Positions 40,743-63,582 of a DNA stretch of 64,000 nt are shown here, in pieces (the stretch's first letter is position 1; every line of letters starts with the position of its first letter). Source of the DNA: Cristatella mucedo (taxonomy: Eukaryota > Bryozoa > Phylactolaemata > Cristatellidae). A model generated the notes under the pieces. It saw nothing but the letters and a program-made list of their open reading frames with translations, was not told the DNA's origin and made no database searches. The DNA lies in the NCBI GenBank assembly GCA_009760855.2, contig WPIO01000168.1:181001-245000 (forward strand). Reading direction: 5' to 3'. Position numbers and translations under genes: made by a program.

Positions 40743-41339
40743 AAGCGAAGCGAACGACGGCGTCTCGTCGTCGGCGCGAACGCAGCGACGACGGCGAGCG
40801 AGAGTGCATTATTGAGCCGGACAGATGGCAGCCTGTCTGCTTTGACCGTGGGCACACGAGAGACTGCTGCAGCTGTGGCGGCAGAGAGCTGGCTGTGAGC
40901 CGGCTTGCAGCCGACGCAAAGCTCTCCGTGCAGAGTCAGCAGCTGTTGACCAGACCAGCCACCGGCCGGTTGAGATAGATGCTGTCTGATATGCTGAGCT
41001 CATGCTGCAGAACGCTAGGATGAATGACATTACACTTTTCTTGATCATTTTCAGGAGCACCTTGCTCTCGTATGAAATGCAGCGGCTACTGGCGTTTGCT
41101 GCTTGTTTGCTTGGCGCCCCTAGCTGTACTGCCGGCTCGGGCTGACTCGTTAGGCAGTGTCGCCTGTCTGCAGGACAAAGCTGACAAAGTGCCTCGATAC
41201 CTCGTCGTAACACTAACAGCAGCTTCAGCAGTAGTAAGCGAAGTACATTACATACATTATGAATGTAGTAATACAGGCAGGAAGCTGCTGCTGAAGCCGC
41301 TCAGGAAGAATCCTCCAGAAAGCAACTTTATTTAAGCAT

Positions 41340-41430
41340 GAGTTGTAGGCTGTTGGCTACTGCATGCACACTGAAAGCCGCTTAGGCTGTCATCTGCTTA
41401 GTTAATCTTTGTGGAGTTACAGAAGGAAAG
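41340..41430 (+). mobile_element. LINE-B 3' end remnant
   Basis: GGCTGTTGGCTACTGCATGC, TGAAAGCCGCTTAGGCTGTC and TTTGTGGAGTTACAGAAGG. Between TXNL1 and here (40743-41340) I see no feature beyond an acceptor-like CTTTTCTTGATCATTTTCAG ending at 41054. Confidence 0.6.
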
Positions 41431-41574
41431 ACCTTAAATTACAAAATTGTGCATTGTTCTCGAAGTTTGCCTACACTGCATTGACTTGTTGCAATGTGCC
41501 TGACTTTATATACAGTGCTTGCTCGAAAAATCTACACACCTTGGGAATTGACACAAATCTAAAACCTACAGATA

Positions 41575-41915
41575 AACGGTTAGACTCCAAAAAGTAGGTG
41601 GTAAGATGCTTAGCCTGGGGGGGGGAGTAGATCTAATAGGTAGGCTAGAGCCAAAGAATGAGGGGACCTAAAAGCCAGTGACAAAACCTTGACAAATCCT
41701 TGACTGTGAGCCAGTGCAGGTATTCGAGAAGTAGTGTGATGTGGCAACTGAGCCACTCACGACAGACAAGCCTAATTGCCGAGTTTTGAACCAGCTGTAA
41801 TCGCCTGATTGCACATGCCGGTAGGCCAGCAAGCATTGAGTTAGTGAAGTCAAGACTGGATGTCACGAATGCATGGACCAATTTAGATGTGGTATCCCTG
41901 TATAAGCAAGCCTTT
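41575..41915 (-). mobile_element. LINE-A internal fragment (inverted half)
   Basis: Post-RT region on the minus strand (GGTAGGCTAGAGCCAAAGAA to GCATGGACCAATTTAGATGT). At 41916 the orientation flips to plus. Confidence 0.75.
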
Positions 41916-41916
41916 A

Positions 41917-42145
41917 GTTCGTATGCCCCCAAAGCCTAGAACTCATTTCCGACTTTTGTCACGACATCTCCTGACTTGACCACATTTAAAAAAAACTAAA
42001 AATGCATCTATTTATCACAGCACTTAGTGGGTCCCTGTGATTCGTCCTTTCTGTGCTTATTCCTGCTGACACTGTGCACGCTGCCACTAACCGTACTTGC
42101 GTGCTGACTATGTGCATGTCACTCCTAACCACTATAATGACCATG
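41917..42145 (+). mobile_element. LINE-A 3' fragment (direct half)
   Basis: TTTAGTTCGTATGCCCCCAA, ACCACATTTAAAAAAAACTA and the 3' UTR up to CATGTCACTCCTAACC. The inverted/direct pair meeting at 41916 fits twin priming of one insertion. Confidence 0.75.
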
Positions 42146-42234
42146 AAATAAACCATTAAATTCTGTCATTAGGGGATACTAATACTAATATGAGGGAGTA
42201 ATACATTATTATATTATAATATAATGTCTTCATC

Positions 42235-43915
42235 TGTTTGCTCCACTAAGCCACGAAGGCTGTGTGGGTGTTAGGTAGGAGAGTTTTGTATCGGTAGCCA
42301 AGAGGCTTCATCTCACGAAGCAAAGAGAAAGTGGGAAGCATAGCAAAGTCAGGAGAGCAGTTGAGGTAGTGAGTAGCATGAAAGTAGCAGCTCAGGACCG
42401 CTGGGAACAATCAGGCACAGTCGGCAGCAGTAGAGTCATCGCGTGAGAATTGTGGAAGTTCCAGAGTCTAGGACCTGCAGAGCTTAAGCTTCTGTTGCCA
42501 ACGGTCTGTAAGCGAAGGAGTGGAACAGCTAATTTATTGTCCATGCAGAACCTGAGGGCACGATGAGTCTGAAACTGGTGCAGAAGTTCAGCTACATGTG
42601 GAGCAACTAAGCCATGGCAGGTCATGTGGGTCACCGTAAGAACTTGGCTCTGTATCAGTTGAGCAACCGGCAGCCATCCTAGCTCTTTTAGCACAGGAGA
42701 CACGTGGTCAAACCTCTGGGACTTGGAGATTAGCTTTGCAGCCATATTCAAAGTCAGCTACAATAGCCTAGTTGCTTTTTTTCGGTAGCTCACCAAAAAA
42801 GGAGTTACAATAATCTACCCGAAACAGAACTAAGGAGTTAGTTATTTTTTTTGCAAGCCACCGTGGAAGACAGTTCCTAACTTTTTAATAAAGATTGAAC
42901 GTGATGGCTATGTTGCGGGAGAAGTCTTCATCAAGAAGCTTTTATAATTGAGGCAGTTGTCAAAGACCACACCCAAATTCCGACCATATTATGATGGTCG
43001 CACCACGGCATCAGCTATTAGAAGAGCAAAGCCTTCTAATCCAGCCACACGCTTAGGGTGTCCTGTGAGAAGCAGTTCAGTTTTATCGTCGTTTAGCTTC
43101 AAGAAATTCTCCGACATCCATGATCGAATGTCGTCAAGGCAAGCATTCAGTTTATCAGTTGCTGCAGGAGATTCCGGTGGTTTAAAGGACAACTAGAGCT
43201 GCGTATCGGCAGCATGCATCCTATTCCATGGGCCTTAATCACTTTTTCCAGAAATTGAGTATAAATGGAGAACAGCAAGGGACCGAGGACTTGAGGGACA
43301 CCACTAGTGATTGGTCTAGTGGATGAGACCTGACCCCACACGACACGGATTGAACACGATCAGACAAGTACGATTTAAACCACGCCAGTGCTTCGTCTGC
43401 CAGACCGATCATTATCCTCAATCGTTCAAGCTATGCATCATGATCGATGGTATTGAAGGCAACTGATCGATCTGGCAAGGCTAGGGCAGCGACATTCCTG
43501 TCATCGTTGCTGCATAGGATATCTTTGGTTACACTAAGGAAACCGGTTTCAGTGGAGTGCTACGGCTTGAAATTTTCTGACATTATTTCTTTTCCATGCG
43601 TGATACCAGCTGCTTCGCTCCAACTTTTTCAAGAATCGTCGACAAAAATGGAGAAGGGGAACTAGGCGATAGTTTGCAAGCACCTCTGCATCTAATTCAT
43701 GCTTTTTGAGTATTGGGCTAATGACTAGCCGATTTGAAGGACTTGGGTACAACCCCTTTTCCATAGAAGCATAAAGAGTCTTAGTTATGGCTGGGCTAAG
43801 TTGGTCTGCCAGTGAAGACCGCAGAGATGATGGCGTAGGGTCTTCAGGAGACAAGCTCCTTTTACTGGACCTTATTACAAGTAGCCAAATCGCCTGCATA
43901 ATGCAACCTCGGAAA
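42235..43915 (-). mobile_element. LINE-B, nearly whole RT region, defective
   Basis: A minus-strand copy of the LINE-B RT gene. Recognisable are the C-terminal end (DNKLAVPLLRLQTVGNRS), WMSENFLKLNDDKTELLLTG, the region of GVPQ...LGPLLFSIYTQ and LADEALAWFKSYLSDRVQSV. It is broken by several frameshifts (frame changes near 42780, 43200, 43290, 43430), so it is a pseudogene. The YADD core is damaged. Confidence 0.85.
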
Positions 43916-44061
43916 ATCTTTCAATGAAGGATATAGGTTGCGATTCCGAAACTGCTTTAGACTTGCAACGGAGCAGCTCTCAGGCTAGCCGCGATATTAG
44001 CCCTTGCCTTAGTGGGTCTGACTAGGGCACCCAGAGCAACCGTAGCAGGCGGACTAGCCTA

Positions 44062-44142
44062 GGATTGGCGAAGGATTGGCCAAGGATTGGTCAAGGACTG
44101 GCCAAGGACTAGCCAAGGACTGGCCGAGGAATGACCAAGGGC

Positions 44143-44145
<3 letters not shown>
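44062..44145 (+). repeat. 11-bp minisatellite, about 7 copies
   Basis: The unit is GATTGGCCAAG with variants (GACTGGCCAAG, GACTAGCCAAG, GAATGACCAAG). It flows directly into the GA microsatellite. Confidence 0.85.
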
Positions 44146-44220
<75 letters not shown>

Positions 44221-44311
44221 CAGATAGAGAGAGAGACAGACAGACAGACACACACACAGACAGACACACACACAGACAGACAGACAGACAGACAGACACA
44301 CAGACAGACAC

Positions 44312-44356
<45 letters not shown>

Positions 44357-44358
44357 GG

Positions 44359-44446
<88 letters not shown>

Positions 44447-44473
44447 CAGAGAGACAGAGAGACAGAGAGAGAG
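44146..44473 (+). repeat. GA and GACA microsatellite
   Basis: (GA)n from 44146, a GACA/CACA block 44230-44355, and again (GA)n with GAGACA units to 44473. It ends where a TATA-like box begins. Confidence 0.95.
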
Positions 44474-45050
44474 AGTATAAATAACAGGACTGACAGAGCT
44501 CAGGGCGGCAGCTTCGGTAGTCGATGCGAGACTACGCTTCGAGAGCACGAGAGACGAACCTACGGCGACGGACAGCTAAGTGCAACTTAGACTGCGCAGT
44601 TGTGTTCTGCCGGCTACTCAGTTAGCCGCTCGTATCTTGGGGTGCTGTAGCGACGCGCGCATAGGGTAAGTTAGTTATACTCGGACTTCGGGAGTTCGCG
44701 CAGTTAACTCCGTCAGTCCGGTACACGCCGCGTAAACGCGTAGGGTAGTTAGTTATACTCGGACTTCGGGAGTTCGCGCAGTTAACTCCGTCGGACCGAT
44801 ACGCGCCGCGTAAACGCACAGGGTAGTTGGTTATACTCGGACTTCGGGAGTTCGCGCAGTTAACTCCGTTGGTCCGGTGCGCGCCGCGTAAAGCGCTTGC
44901 GCCGGCGCGTAACCGCTACGAACAGGCCCACAATAAACTGTTGCTTTCGGCACCCATTTGTGGCCGCCTGTGTTCTAACCGCACTGCAGCACTGCATCGC
45001 ACAGTCCACCGGTAGAGAGCCGGGGAACGAGCTTGTCTTCGCGGTTACAG
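44474..45050 (+). mobile_element. LTR-like promoter module (possible solo LTR)
   Basis: A TATAAATA box lies at about 44476. About 200 bp downstream begin three 78-bp repeats (separate entry). An AATAAA at 44932-44937 is followed by a GT-rich stretch and the end CGCGGTTACA near 45049. TATA box, polyadenylation signal and a terminal TTACA in this order fit an LTR's promoter-R-U5. The left end (TG...) is not found, and no gag/pol or primer site was identified, so it could instead be a non-LTR or cellular promoter. Confidence 0.4.
44663..44895 (+). repeat. Three tandem 78-bp repeats with a hairpin core
   Basis: Each unit has TAGTTATACTCGGACTTCGG followed by GGAGTTCGCGCAGTTAACTC. The cores start at 44691, 44769 and 44847, exactly 78 bp apart. 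GGAGTT pairs with AACTCC across a 9-nt loop. Units differ by a few substitutions, mostly in the CCGGTACRCGCCGCGTAAA part. Confidence 0.95.
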
Positions 45051-45059
45051 ACTGAGGGG

Positions 45060-46250
45060 GCTTTATGGAGGCACGAATGTGTACAATTTTTTTCAATAAA
45101 GAAGGCTGAAAACTTTTCGGCTGAACCGTTAACATCTGAGGGTGAGACCTGTCAGCATTGGCTAGCTCATTGCTTGCAGCCTTGTTTCGAGTCTGGCTGG
45201 TATGACTTAAGCTTTCGAGTAAAAAAAAGAAGCCCTGGCTTTTTAAGTTTCCGGGTGTAGACTCGAATGAATCTTTGAAATTGATTAGAGCTTCAACAGG
45301 TCCTGACTTCGTACAACGGCTTAGCTTAACGGTGCGCATTTTGAGGTTTTTTTGTAAATTGAAAGGAATCTGTGCGACTCGGTACATAGACAGAATGTGC
45401 GGGAGCATGCTCGTCAAAAGCACTCCCACGTGTCACATTAATTGCATCAGTGGAGGCATAGATCAAGATGACCAGCGTCACATACAGATTTAAAAAATGT
45501 GTCTTGATCAATGCTTTTTAAATTACATCGCACAAAGTCAGTGGAGCAAACATCCCATAGCGATAACGATATTTAGGATATGGCCACCGACGTGAGTGGC
45601 ATGAGTAACGTACTGGACCAAAGCAAAAGTCTCCAGTCAAGAAATGAGCGAACCCGGCTGTTGTTTGATAGTTTCAGCTGGGTTCGATCTAGGCTTCGGC
45701 TTTCACGGGATAATTTTAGCAGCACAATCAGTGCACTGTATACATTTTATATATGCACCGGGTATCACCCCCCCCCCCCCAGGAAACAAATGCTGTTTAA
45801 CGATCGTGTCAGGCCCCAGATGGGGGAACTTGTATTAAGGTTTGAGACATTGTTTTGTTCATGCTCACACTTGGGCCAGACCTCGTTTAAGACTATTGGG
45901 CAATCGATAGCGCAGATAGATCGAGAACCCAGTCAAATACTTTTCCTGATGAAAAAAGAGTTTCAGAGAAGAGCTATAGAAAGCTGCATTGGAAATATTG
46001 GCAAATACAAGACATCAAAACAACGGTGACATGTATGGTTTAAAAAAAGAGAAATTATGAAAAGGTAGTTTCACAGAGTGCATGCAATTGGCAAAGCGAG
46101 ACAATTATGATCTTTTAAATGACTTAAAAACATTCTAGCTCCCTATTGATCAGAAAATGCTGTTAGTTTGATTATACTTTAACTTGCATAATCAATTTAT
46201 ATCGAATCCCTTCAACTCATGTCAAGCCTATGGTTATGGCTACAGCATTT
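45060..46250. other. Intergenic stretch without recognised feature
   Basis: Unique-looking AT-rich sequence. It has a C12 run near 45769-45780. Short open frames here show no family resemblance I can name. Confidence 0.5.
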
Positions 46251-46254
46251 AATA

Positions 46255-46395
46255 AAAAAAACAACACAGTTCATTTATATAGCACCCCATGAGAACCTAA
46301 TTTTGATTCAGGCACTTCACATATGCCACGGGGCTCGACCCCACGACCTCGGTCGGGGCGAGCACCTCAGTCAGTGGGCCAAACCAGCTTGGTAT
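46255..46395 (-). mobile_element. SINE-2 copy
   Basis: Inverted: CATTTATATAGCACCCCATG tail, GGCACTTCACATATGCCACG, CTCGACCCCACGACCTCGGT and GTCAGTGGGCCAAACCAGC head. Confidence 0.8.
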
Positions 46396-46439
46396 ATACT
46401 TCTAAAACCTGGAACTCACTTCCGATTTCCTGACATCCC

Positions 46440-46765
46440 CTGACTATGTGGGTATTACGCAAGTGAGTTTTGTATAGCGTACTCACAACCTAAGCCCGCT
46501 GAAAAGGATGAGCCATAGTTGGAAGCAGGTGCCAATCACAAACAAAGATGCTTCCATTCCAGCAAAGCAGTGCCTAGACAGATTTAGTTATCTTAGGGTG
46601 CTAAGTGCATATCTTATAATCATAAATTGCGTACCGAAAGCCGCTCAGATTGTGAGTTCGCTATACAAAACTCTCCTGCATAACACCCACATGGTCTTTG
46701 ATTTTTATGACTTTGTGGAGTTACAGACGGACATACATACATATATACATACATACATTATTATT
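46440..46765. mobile_element. LINE-B 3' ends, one minus and one plus
   Basis: 46440-46500 is a short inverted piece (TATGTGGGTATTACGCAAGT). 46625-46765 is a plus-strand end: GTACCGAAAGCCGCTCAGAT, CTCTCCTGCATAACACCCAC and an ACATAC-repeat tail. Confidence 0.65.
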
Positions 46766-47229
46766 ATCATTGTTATTGCAATGCTACATCTACGAAAAAA
46801 ATCCTGGAAAACTAGCTTTGCTATGGAAGGCGGTCTTGAGCGTCCAACGAACTTCACTGACCTTGCTGCTGACCTAGGCCCCACAGGTAGGTCGCAATGC
46901 AGCCAAATCGAGCAGCTTGCCTGGTCCAAGTGTAGCTGCGGCTGCTGCTAGTACAGCGAGCCTCACACACAGACCACACTTGCCCTAGCGTGCCCAAGAT
47001 GCAGAGGAATTGCTATAGCTTCGACGGCCAGTACAGCAAGCCAACTTCGGCCAATAAATAGATGCTTCACTGCAGCAAACCACAATGAGCAGTTCTGCAC
47101 TATTTAACTCTTTCTTTTATTTGTACAAGCTAACGCTTTAGGAGGTAATCGTGCTCTACCACCGAAGTTGTTGCTTCGAATCCTGCAGAAGGCAATTCTT
47201 ATAGCCAGTGCATGCATGAGTGCAAGCCA

Positions 47230-47410
47230 CCGTGGACTTTTGTAATAATAATAACAAAAATAATACATTTGCATAGCACCATCAGAGTACTCAATCTCTG
47301 TCTAGGTAGTTTACTTCTGCGTATGCTGCAAAAGAAGCATGGTCAAATGGTTAGTGGTAGCAAGCACAATCTCAAGAAGCATGACATGGTTAGGGGTGAC
47401 ATGCACAGGT
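47230..47410 (-). mobile_element. LINE-A 3' UTR fragment
   Basis: Inverted AT-rich tail, TTTGCATAGCACCATCAGAG and GTTAGGGGTGACATGCACAGG. It abuts the LINE-B copy that follows, either insertion of one into the other or a template switch. Confidence 0.65.
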
Positions 47411-49010
47411 TCAAATCGGCAATCGTTAGACCCATTCTTAAAAAGCCTGGATTAGACACAGAGGTCCTAGCAAACTATCGTCCAGTTTCCCGTCTTCCAT
47501 TCTTATCAAAGATTCTTGAAAAAATTGTTGCTAAGCAGCTAGTTGAACATATTGAAAATAAGGGAATGTCTGAAACATTTCAATCAGGTTTCAAGAGGCA
47601 GCACTCTACTGAAACTGCTCTCCTCCGTGTTAACAATGACATTCTACGTGGCAACGACGGCGGGAATGTCACTGCCTTAGCTCTGCTAGATCTGTCTGCT
47701 GCCTTCGACACCATTGATCACGAAGTTCTGCTTGAACGATTGAGAACAACGATCGGTCTGGCAGACGAAGCACTGGCGTGGTTTAAATCATACTTGTCTG
47801 ATCGTGTTCAATCCGTGTCGTGTGGGGGTCAGGTCTCAGACATAAGAAGGGTCACCTGTGGAGTCCCTCAAGGGTCTGTACTTGGTCCCTTGCTGTTCTC
47901 CATTTATACGCAACCTCTGGGAAAAGTGATTAAGACCCATGGAATAGGATATCACTTCTATGCTGACGATACTCAGTTGTATTTGTCATTTAAACCGTCG
48001 GAATCTGCTGCAGCAACTGAGAAACTGAATGCTTGCCTTGCCGATATTCGATCCTGGATGTCGGAAAACTTCCTGAAATTAAATGACGATAAAACCGAAC
48101 TGCTTCTCATAGGACACCCTAAGCGTGTGGCTGGATTAAAAGGCTTTGCTGTTCTAATAGGTGATGCTATTGTGCGACCTTCACCACGTGCTCGTAATCT
48201 AGGTGTCGTGTTCGACAGCTGCCTCAATTTCAAAAGCTTCATTCAGAAGACTGCCTCTACAGCTAGCCATCAGATCCGATCCCTATCCAAGATTAGAAGC
48301 CGTCTCCCACAGTGGCTTGCAAAAAATTTAACTAGCTCTTTAGTTCTGTCTCGGCTTGATTATTGTAATTCCCTTTTGGCTGAGCTACCAAAGAAAGCTA
48401 TTATGCCACTACAGCGGACTATGAATATGGCTGCAAGGCTGGTCTTCAAGTCCCAGCGGTTTGAGCACGTGTCACCTTTGCTGAAAGAGCTAGGATGGTT
48501 GCAGGTTGAGCAGAGGATACAGAGCAAAGTTCTTATGCTGACCCACAAGGCCCGCCACGGCTTGGTTCCTTCGTACCTAGCTGAACTGCTGCATCAGTTT
48601 CAGCCTGTTCACGCCCTCAGGTCCTGAGTGGACAATAAATTAGCTGTCCCATTCCTCCGCTTAAAGACAGTTGGCGACAGAAGCTTTAGCTCTGCAGGTC
48701 CTAGACTGTGGAACTCGCTTCCACAATTCTTACGCAACGACATCTACTCTCCTACTGCCGACTATGGCACATCTTTTCCAGCGGTCCTGAACTGCTACTT
48801 CTATGCTACTCACTACCTCAACTGCTCTCCTAACTCTGCTATGCTTCCCACTTTCTCTTTATTGCGTGAGACGAAGTCTGTTGGCTACCGAATGCGTACC
48901 GAAAGCCGCTTAGGCTGTGAGTGCGCTATACAAAACTCTCCTGCGTAACACCCACATGGTCTTTACGACTTTGTGGTTACTGACGGAGATACATACATAC
49001 ATACATACAT
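47410..49010 (+). mobile_element. LINE-B with reverse transcriptase, one nonsense codon
   Basis: A CR1/L2-like non-LTR element, 5'-truncated (no endonuclease domain seen). RT motifs in order: [53 protein letters not shown] (A), GVPQGSVLGPLLFSIY (B), FYADDTQLYL (C, catalytic YADD intact) and LKLNDDKTELLLIG (D). The frame runs to 48627, where TGA replaces the TGC found in the 42-kb copy. It resumes as DNKLAVPFLRLKTVGDRSFS. The 3' end has GTACCGAAAGCCGCTTAGGC and (ACATAC)n at 48985-49008. Confidence 0.9.
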
Positions 49011-49014
49011 AGGG

Positions 49015-49530
49015 TAAGCATGCCAGTATAGTTAATGAGAGCGTGCAAAGTTTCAGCACCCGCAAGCACATAATAAAGGACGAATCACATGGACCCACTA
49101 AATGCTGTGATAAATAGATGTATTTGTCGCTCTTTTTTAAATGTCATCAAGTCAGGGGATGTCGTGATGCCAATATGCAGTGCGTTTCAGGGTTTGGGAG
49201 CATACAAGCTAATGTAAAGGCACGGTCTCCAAAGGATTTGAGGTTTGTACATGGTGTAGCTAAACGATTTGATTCAGAAAAGCAGGTGGTACGATGATTA
49301 GCCCGGTGGGGGAGTAGATCTGGTGGGTAGGCTGGAGCCAAACAATGAGGGACTTAAAATTAAGTGACAAAACCTTGAAGTCAATGCACTGCTTGATTGG
49401 GAGCCAGCGCAGGTCGGCGAGAAGTGGTGTGATGTGGCAACTGCGATGCTCACGACATAAAAGTCTAGCTGCAAGCGCCTGGTTGCGAAGGCCGGCAAAC
49501 CAGCATACAGCGAGTTACACAAATGCGGCT
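49015..49530 (-). mobile_element. LINE-A fragment in the ANKZF1 3' flank
   Basis: Inverted 3' UTR and post-RT region (AAGGACGAATCACATGGACCC, TGGGAGCATACAAGCTAATG, GGAGCCAGCGCAGGTCGGCG). It abuts LINE-B tail-to-tail and may supply the ANKZF1 polyadenylation region. Confidence 0.75.
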
Positions 49531-49531
49531 A

Positions 49532-49537
49532 TTTAAT
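49532..49537 (-). terminator. Possible ANKZF1 polyadenylation signal ATTAAA
   Basis: ATTAAA on the minus strand lies about 285 nt after the stop, past an imperfect hairpin and a long GA repeat (sense strand). It sits at the start of a LINE-derived segment. Assignment is tentative. Confidence 0.3.
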
Positions 49538-49591
49538 CGACTGAACTTCTTTTACATTCGCACCGATCAGCGCAGCAGCACGCAAGAGCCA

Positions 49592-49700
<109 letters not shown>

Positions 49701-49730
49701 AGGAGCCAAAGCACAAGGAGCCGAGCAAGG

Positions 49731-49788
49731 AAGGGACCCTCCCACCCCCCCACTGTGTGTCTCGGAGCAGTGGGAGGGAGGGTCCCTT
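49731..49788. repeat. Imperfect hairpin just after the ANKZF1 stop
   Basis: AAGGGACCCTCCC at 49731-49743 is complementary to 49776-49788, and the following CCCCCCACTG pairs largely with CAGTGGGAGG at 49768-49777. It is a strong GC-rich stem with a short loop in the presumed 3' UTR. Confidence 0.8.
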
Positions 49789-49820
49789 CGTGTGTGTTTC
49801 CGAAGCACGAGCACCCTGCG

Positions 49821-61660
<11,840 letters not shown>

Positions 61661-61737
61661 CTAGAGAAGTGGCAGAGACCAAAAACAGGAAGTCGCACTT
61701 GGCCAGTTATGGAACAGCTGCCTCGACTTAAACAGCG

Positions 61738-61825
61738 TTAATAATAATAATGCACTTGATAAAGCGCCCTCAGAGAACTCAATCTCTCTATCTAGGTGCT
61801 TTAAATTTGCTGCAAAGGGATTATA
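61738..61825 (-). mobile_element. LINE-A extreme 3' end
   Basis: (TAA)n, TGCACTTGATAAAGCGCCCTC and CTCTCTATCTAGGTGCTTTA. It starts about 80 bp upstream of the ANKZF1 exon 61549-61660. Confidence 0.8.
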
Positions 61826-62099
61826 GAAAACTCTCCAGCATAGCACCCATTTAATATATTTGTGGCTTTAAAAAATTATTAACAGACATACATTCTAATA
61901 TTAATTATAGTTTCAATGCAACACAACTGCCAGTGCGGTTAGCTCACCAACAGTGGCAGGGCAAGGCAGCAAATCACACAGGAGCTCCATTATTTAGATG
62001 TCAAGTGAAAACTAGACATATATCGATAGCATAGAACCTTACTGTCAAAGATAACCAATTCATCAAAGCAGACTATAATACTAATAACAGTGGTAGTTA

Positions 62100-62345
62100 T
62101 AATTATATATCTCTATGTCACCCTATAGAGAAATAGATCTCTTTCTAGGCACTTCGCATCTGCTGCCAGGGCAGACTAAAACGCTTCACGTGGATCTAGC
62201 AAACTCTGTGAGGAATACGTTGCTTTTTAGCTTGCTTTTAAATATTAATCAAACGTCGTGACGTCACTCAGCAGTGAGTTCCCAGCTCTGGAAGCATACA
62301 AACTAACGGCACGATCCACGACACCCGGATGTCAAGCAAGCCAGT
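62100..62345 (-). mobile_element. LINE-related 3' fragment, diverged
   Basis: Inverted: AGATCTCTTTCTAGGCACTTC tail, then TTTTTAGCTTGCTTTTAAAT and GAGTTCCCAGCTCTGGAAGC, the usual LINE-A order with many changes. Confidence 0.55.
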
Positions 62346-62509
62346 AGACGATCGAAGGTATCCAAGAATGCACCCCAACCGTGAGACAAGGCAAGAGATG
62401 TGAAAGCTAAGTGCAATCCAAGATTCATCAACAAGGGCACTTTTTCTTCTTCCAATTAACCCAGAGGTATGCACGCATGGACACACACACGCTCACACAA
62501 ACACCTTTA

Positions 62510-62820
<311 letters not shown>

Positions 62821-63054
62821 CCACTTGCATAGCTTACGCCTTAGCTTTGCTTAGCCAGCGTAGACCGATACGTAGAGCCAGTCTTGGCTAAGAAAGAGAG
62901 AAGAGAGCTTCGACCAGTACCACTAAACACACACCACCACCACATACAAATGACATATTGCTTGCTTTAGCAGGCTAGCCTAAACACGATACTTGCTTGC
63001 TTTTGCATGCTCGTCTAAGCCTGGTAGCATGCAAGCCACTAGTCCTTGATTATA

Positions 63055-63175
63055 GAGCTGTGATAGAACAGGAGGTAAGGTGCTTGCTCTTCACGACTGA
63101 GGTCACGGATTCGAATCCTGCAGTGGGCGATCCTTTATTGCTAACAGCAAGCTGTGTGACAGTCATTAAGGGGCA
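63055..63175 (+). mobile_element. SINE-1 partial copy
   Basis: GGAGGTAAGGTGCTTGCTCT, GGTCACGGATTCGAATCCTG (B box) and GTGGGCGATCCTTTATTGC; the 3' end is missing. Confidence 0.7.
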
Positions 63176-63300
63176 TTGTCGAGAGAATTTTCATAAAATT
63201 TGTCGTACGATCATATATTTGCTTAGGGTAACTTTCTAAAGAAAAATATGTTAAAAATGGGATCGAAAGCTGACACCTCAACAAATTTACCAACCTCTGC

Positions 63301-63302
<2 letters not shown>

Positions 63303-63345
<43 letters not shown>

Positions 63346-63420
63346 CATTTGATATTGCACCGTCAGACAACTCTCTCTCTCTTTCTAGACACTTTACATT
63401 TGCTACAAAGGATAATAAGC
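63303..63420 (-). mobile_element. LINE-A extreme 3' end with (TAA)n
   Basis: A (TAA)n run of about 40 bp at 63303-63344 then TGCATTTGATATTGCACCGTC and CTTTCTAGACACTTTACATT. Confidence 0.75.
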
Positions 63421-63582
63421 GACTTGCATCCAAACTTGTCGAACCTTGATAGATCAAGGTTAAGCATGACGCTTATTTAGGTGCATTCTTGAAACTTTTA
63501 TACAGCTTCATTTCCAGTGAGGGTGTGTGCCTTGTAAAATCCATAAATCTGCTAATAATGCGGTGTATCAGAACTGGCTTGT

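Noticed and set aside
40283-40978. Alternative-frame and antisense frames over TXNL1 (including a 321-codon antisense frame)
   Set aside because: High GC keeps several frames open; only the plus frame starting at 39855 has thioredoxin and PITH motifs.
41034-41056. Acceptor-like site after TXNL1 (CTTTTCTTGATCATTTTCAG)
   Set aside because: No matching donor in the TXNL1 3' region and no recognisable downstream exon, so a 3' UTR intron cannot be supported.
44054-44548. Open frames over GA/GACA and GT microsatellites (also 49.5-50.0, 52.4-53.6, 55.5-56.0, 62.5-62.9 kb)
   Set aside because: They encode only [24 protein letters not shown] or THTHTH runs, a property of dinucleotide repeats.
45580-46029. 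149-codon plus-strand frame
   Set aside because: It spans a C homopolymer and shows no family resemblance; treated as chance.
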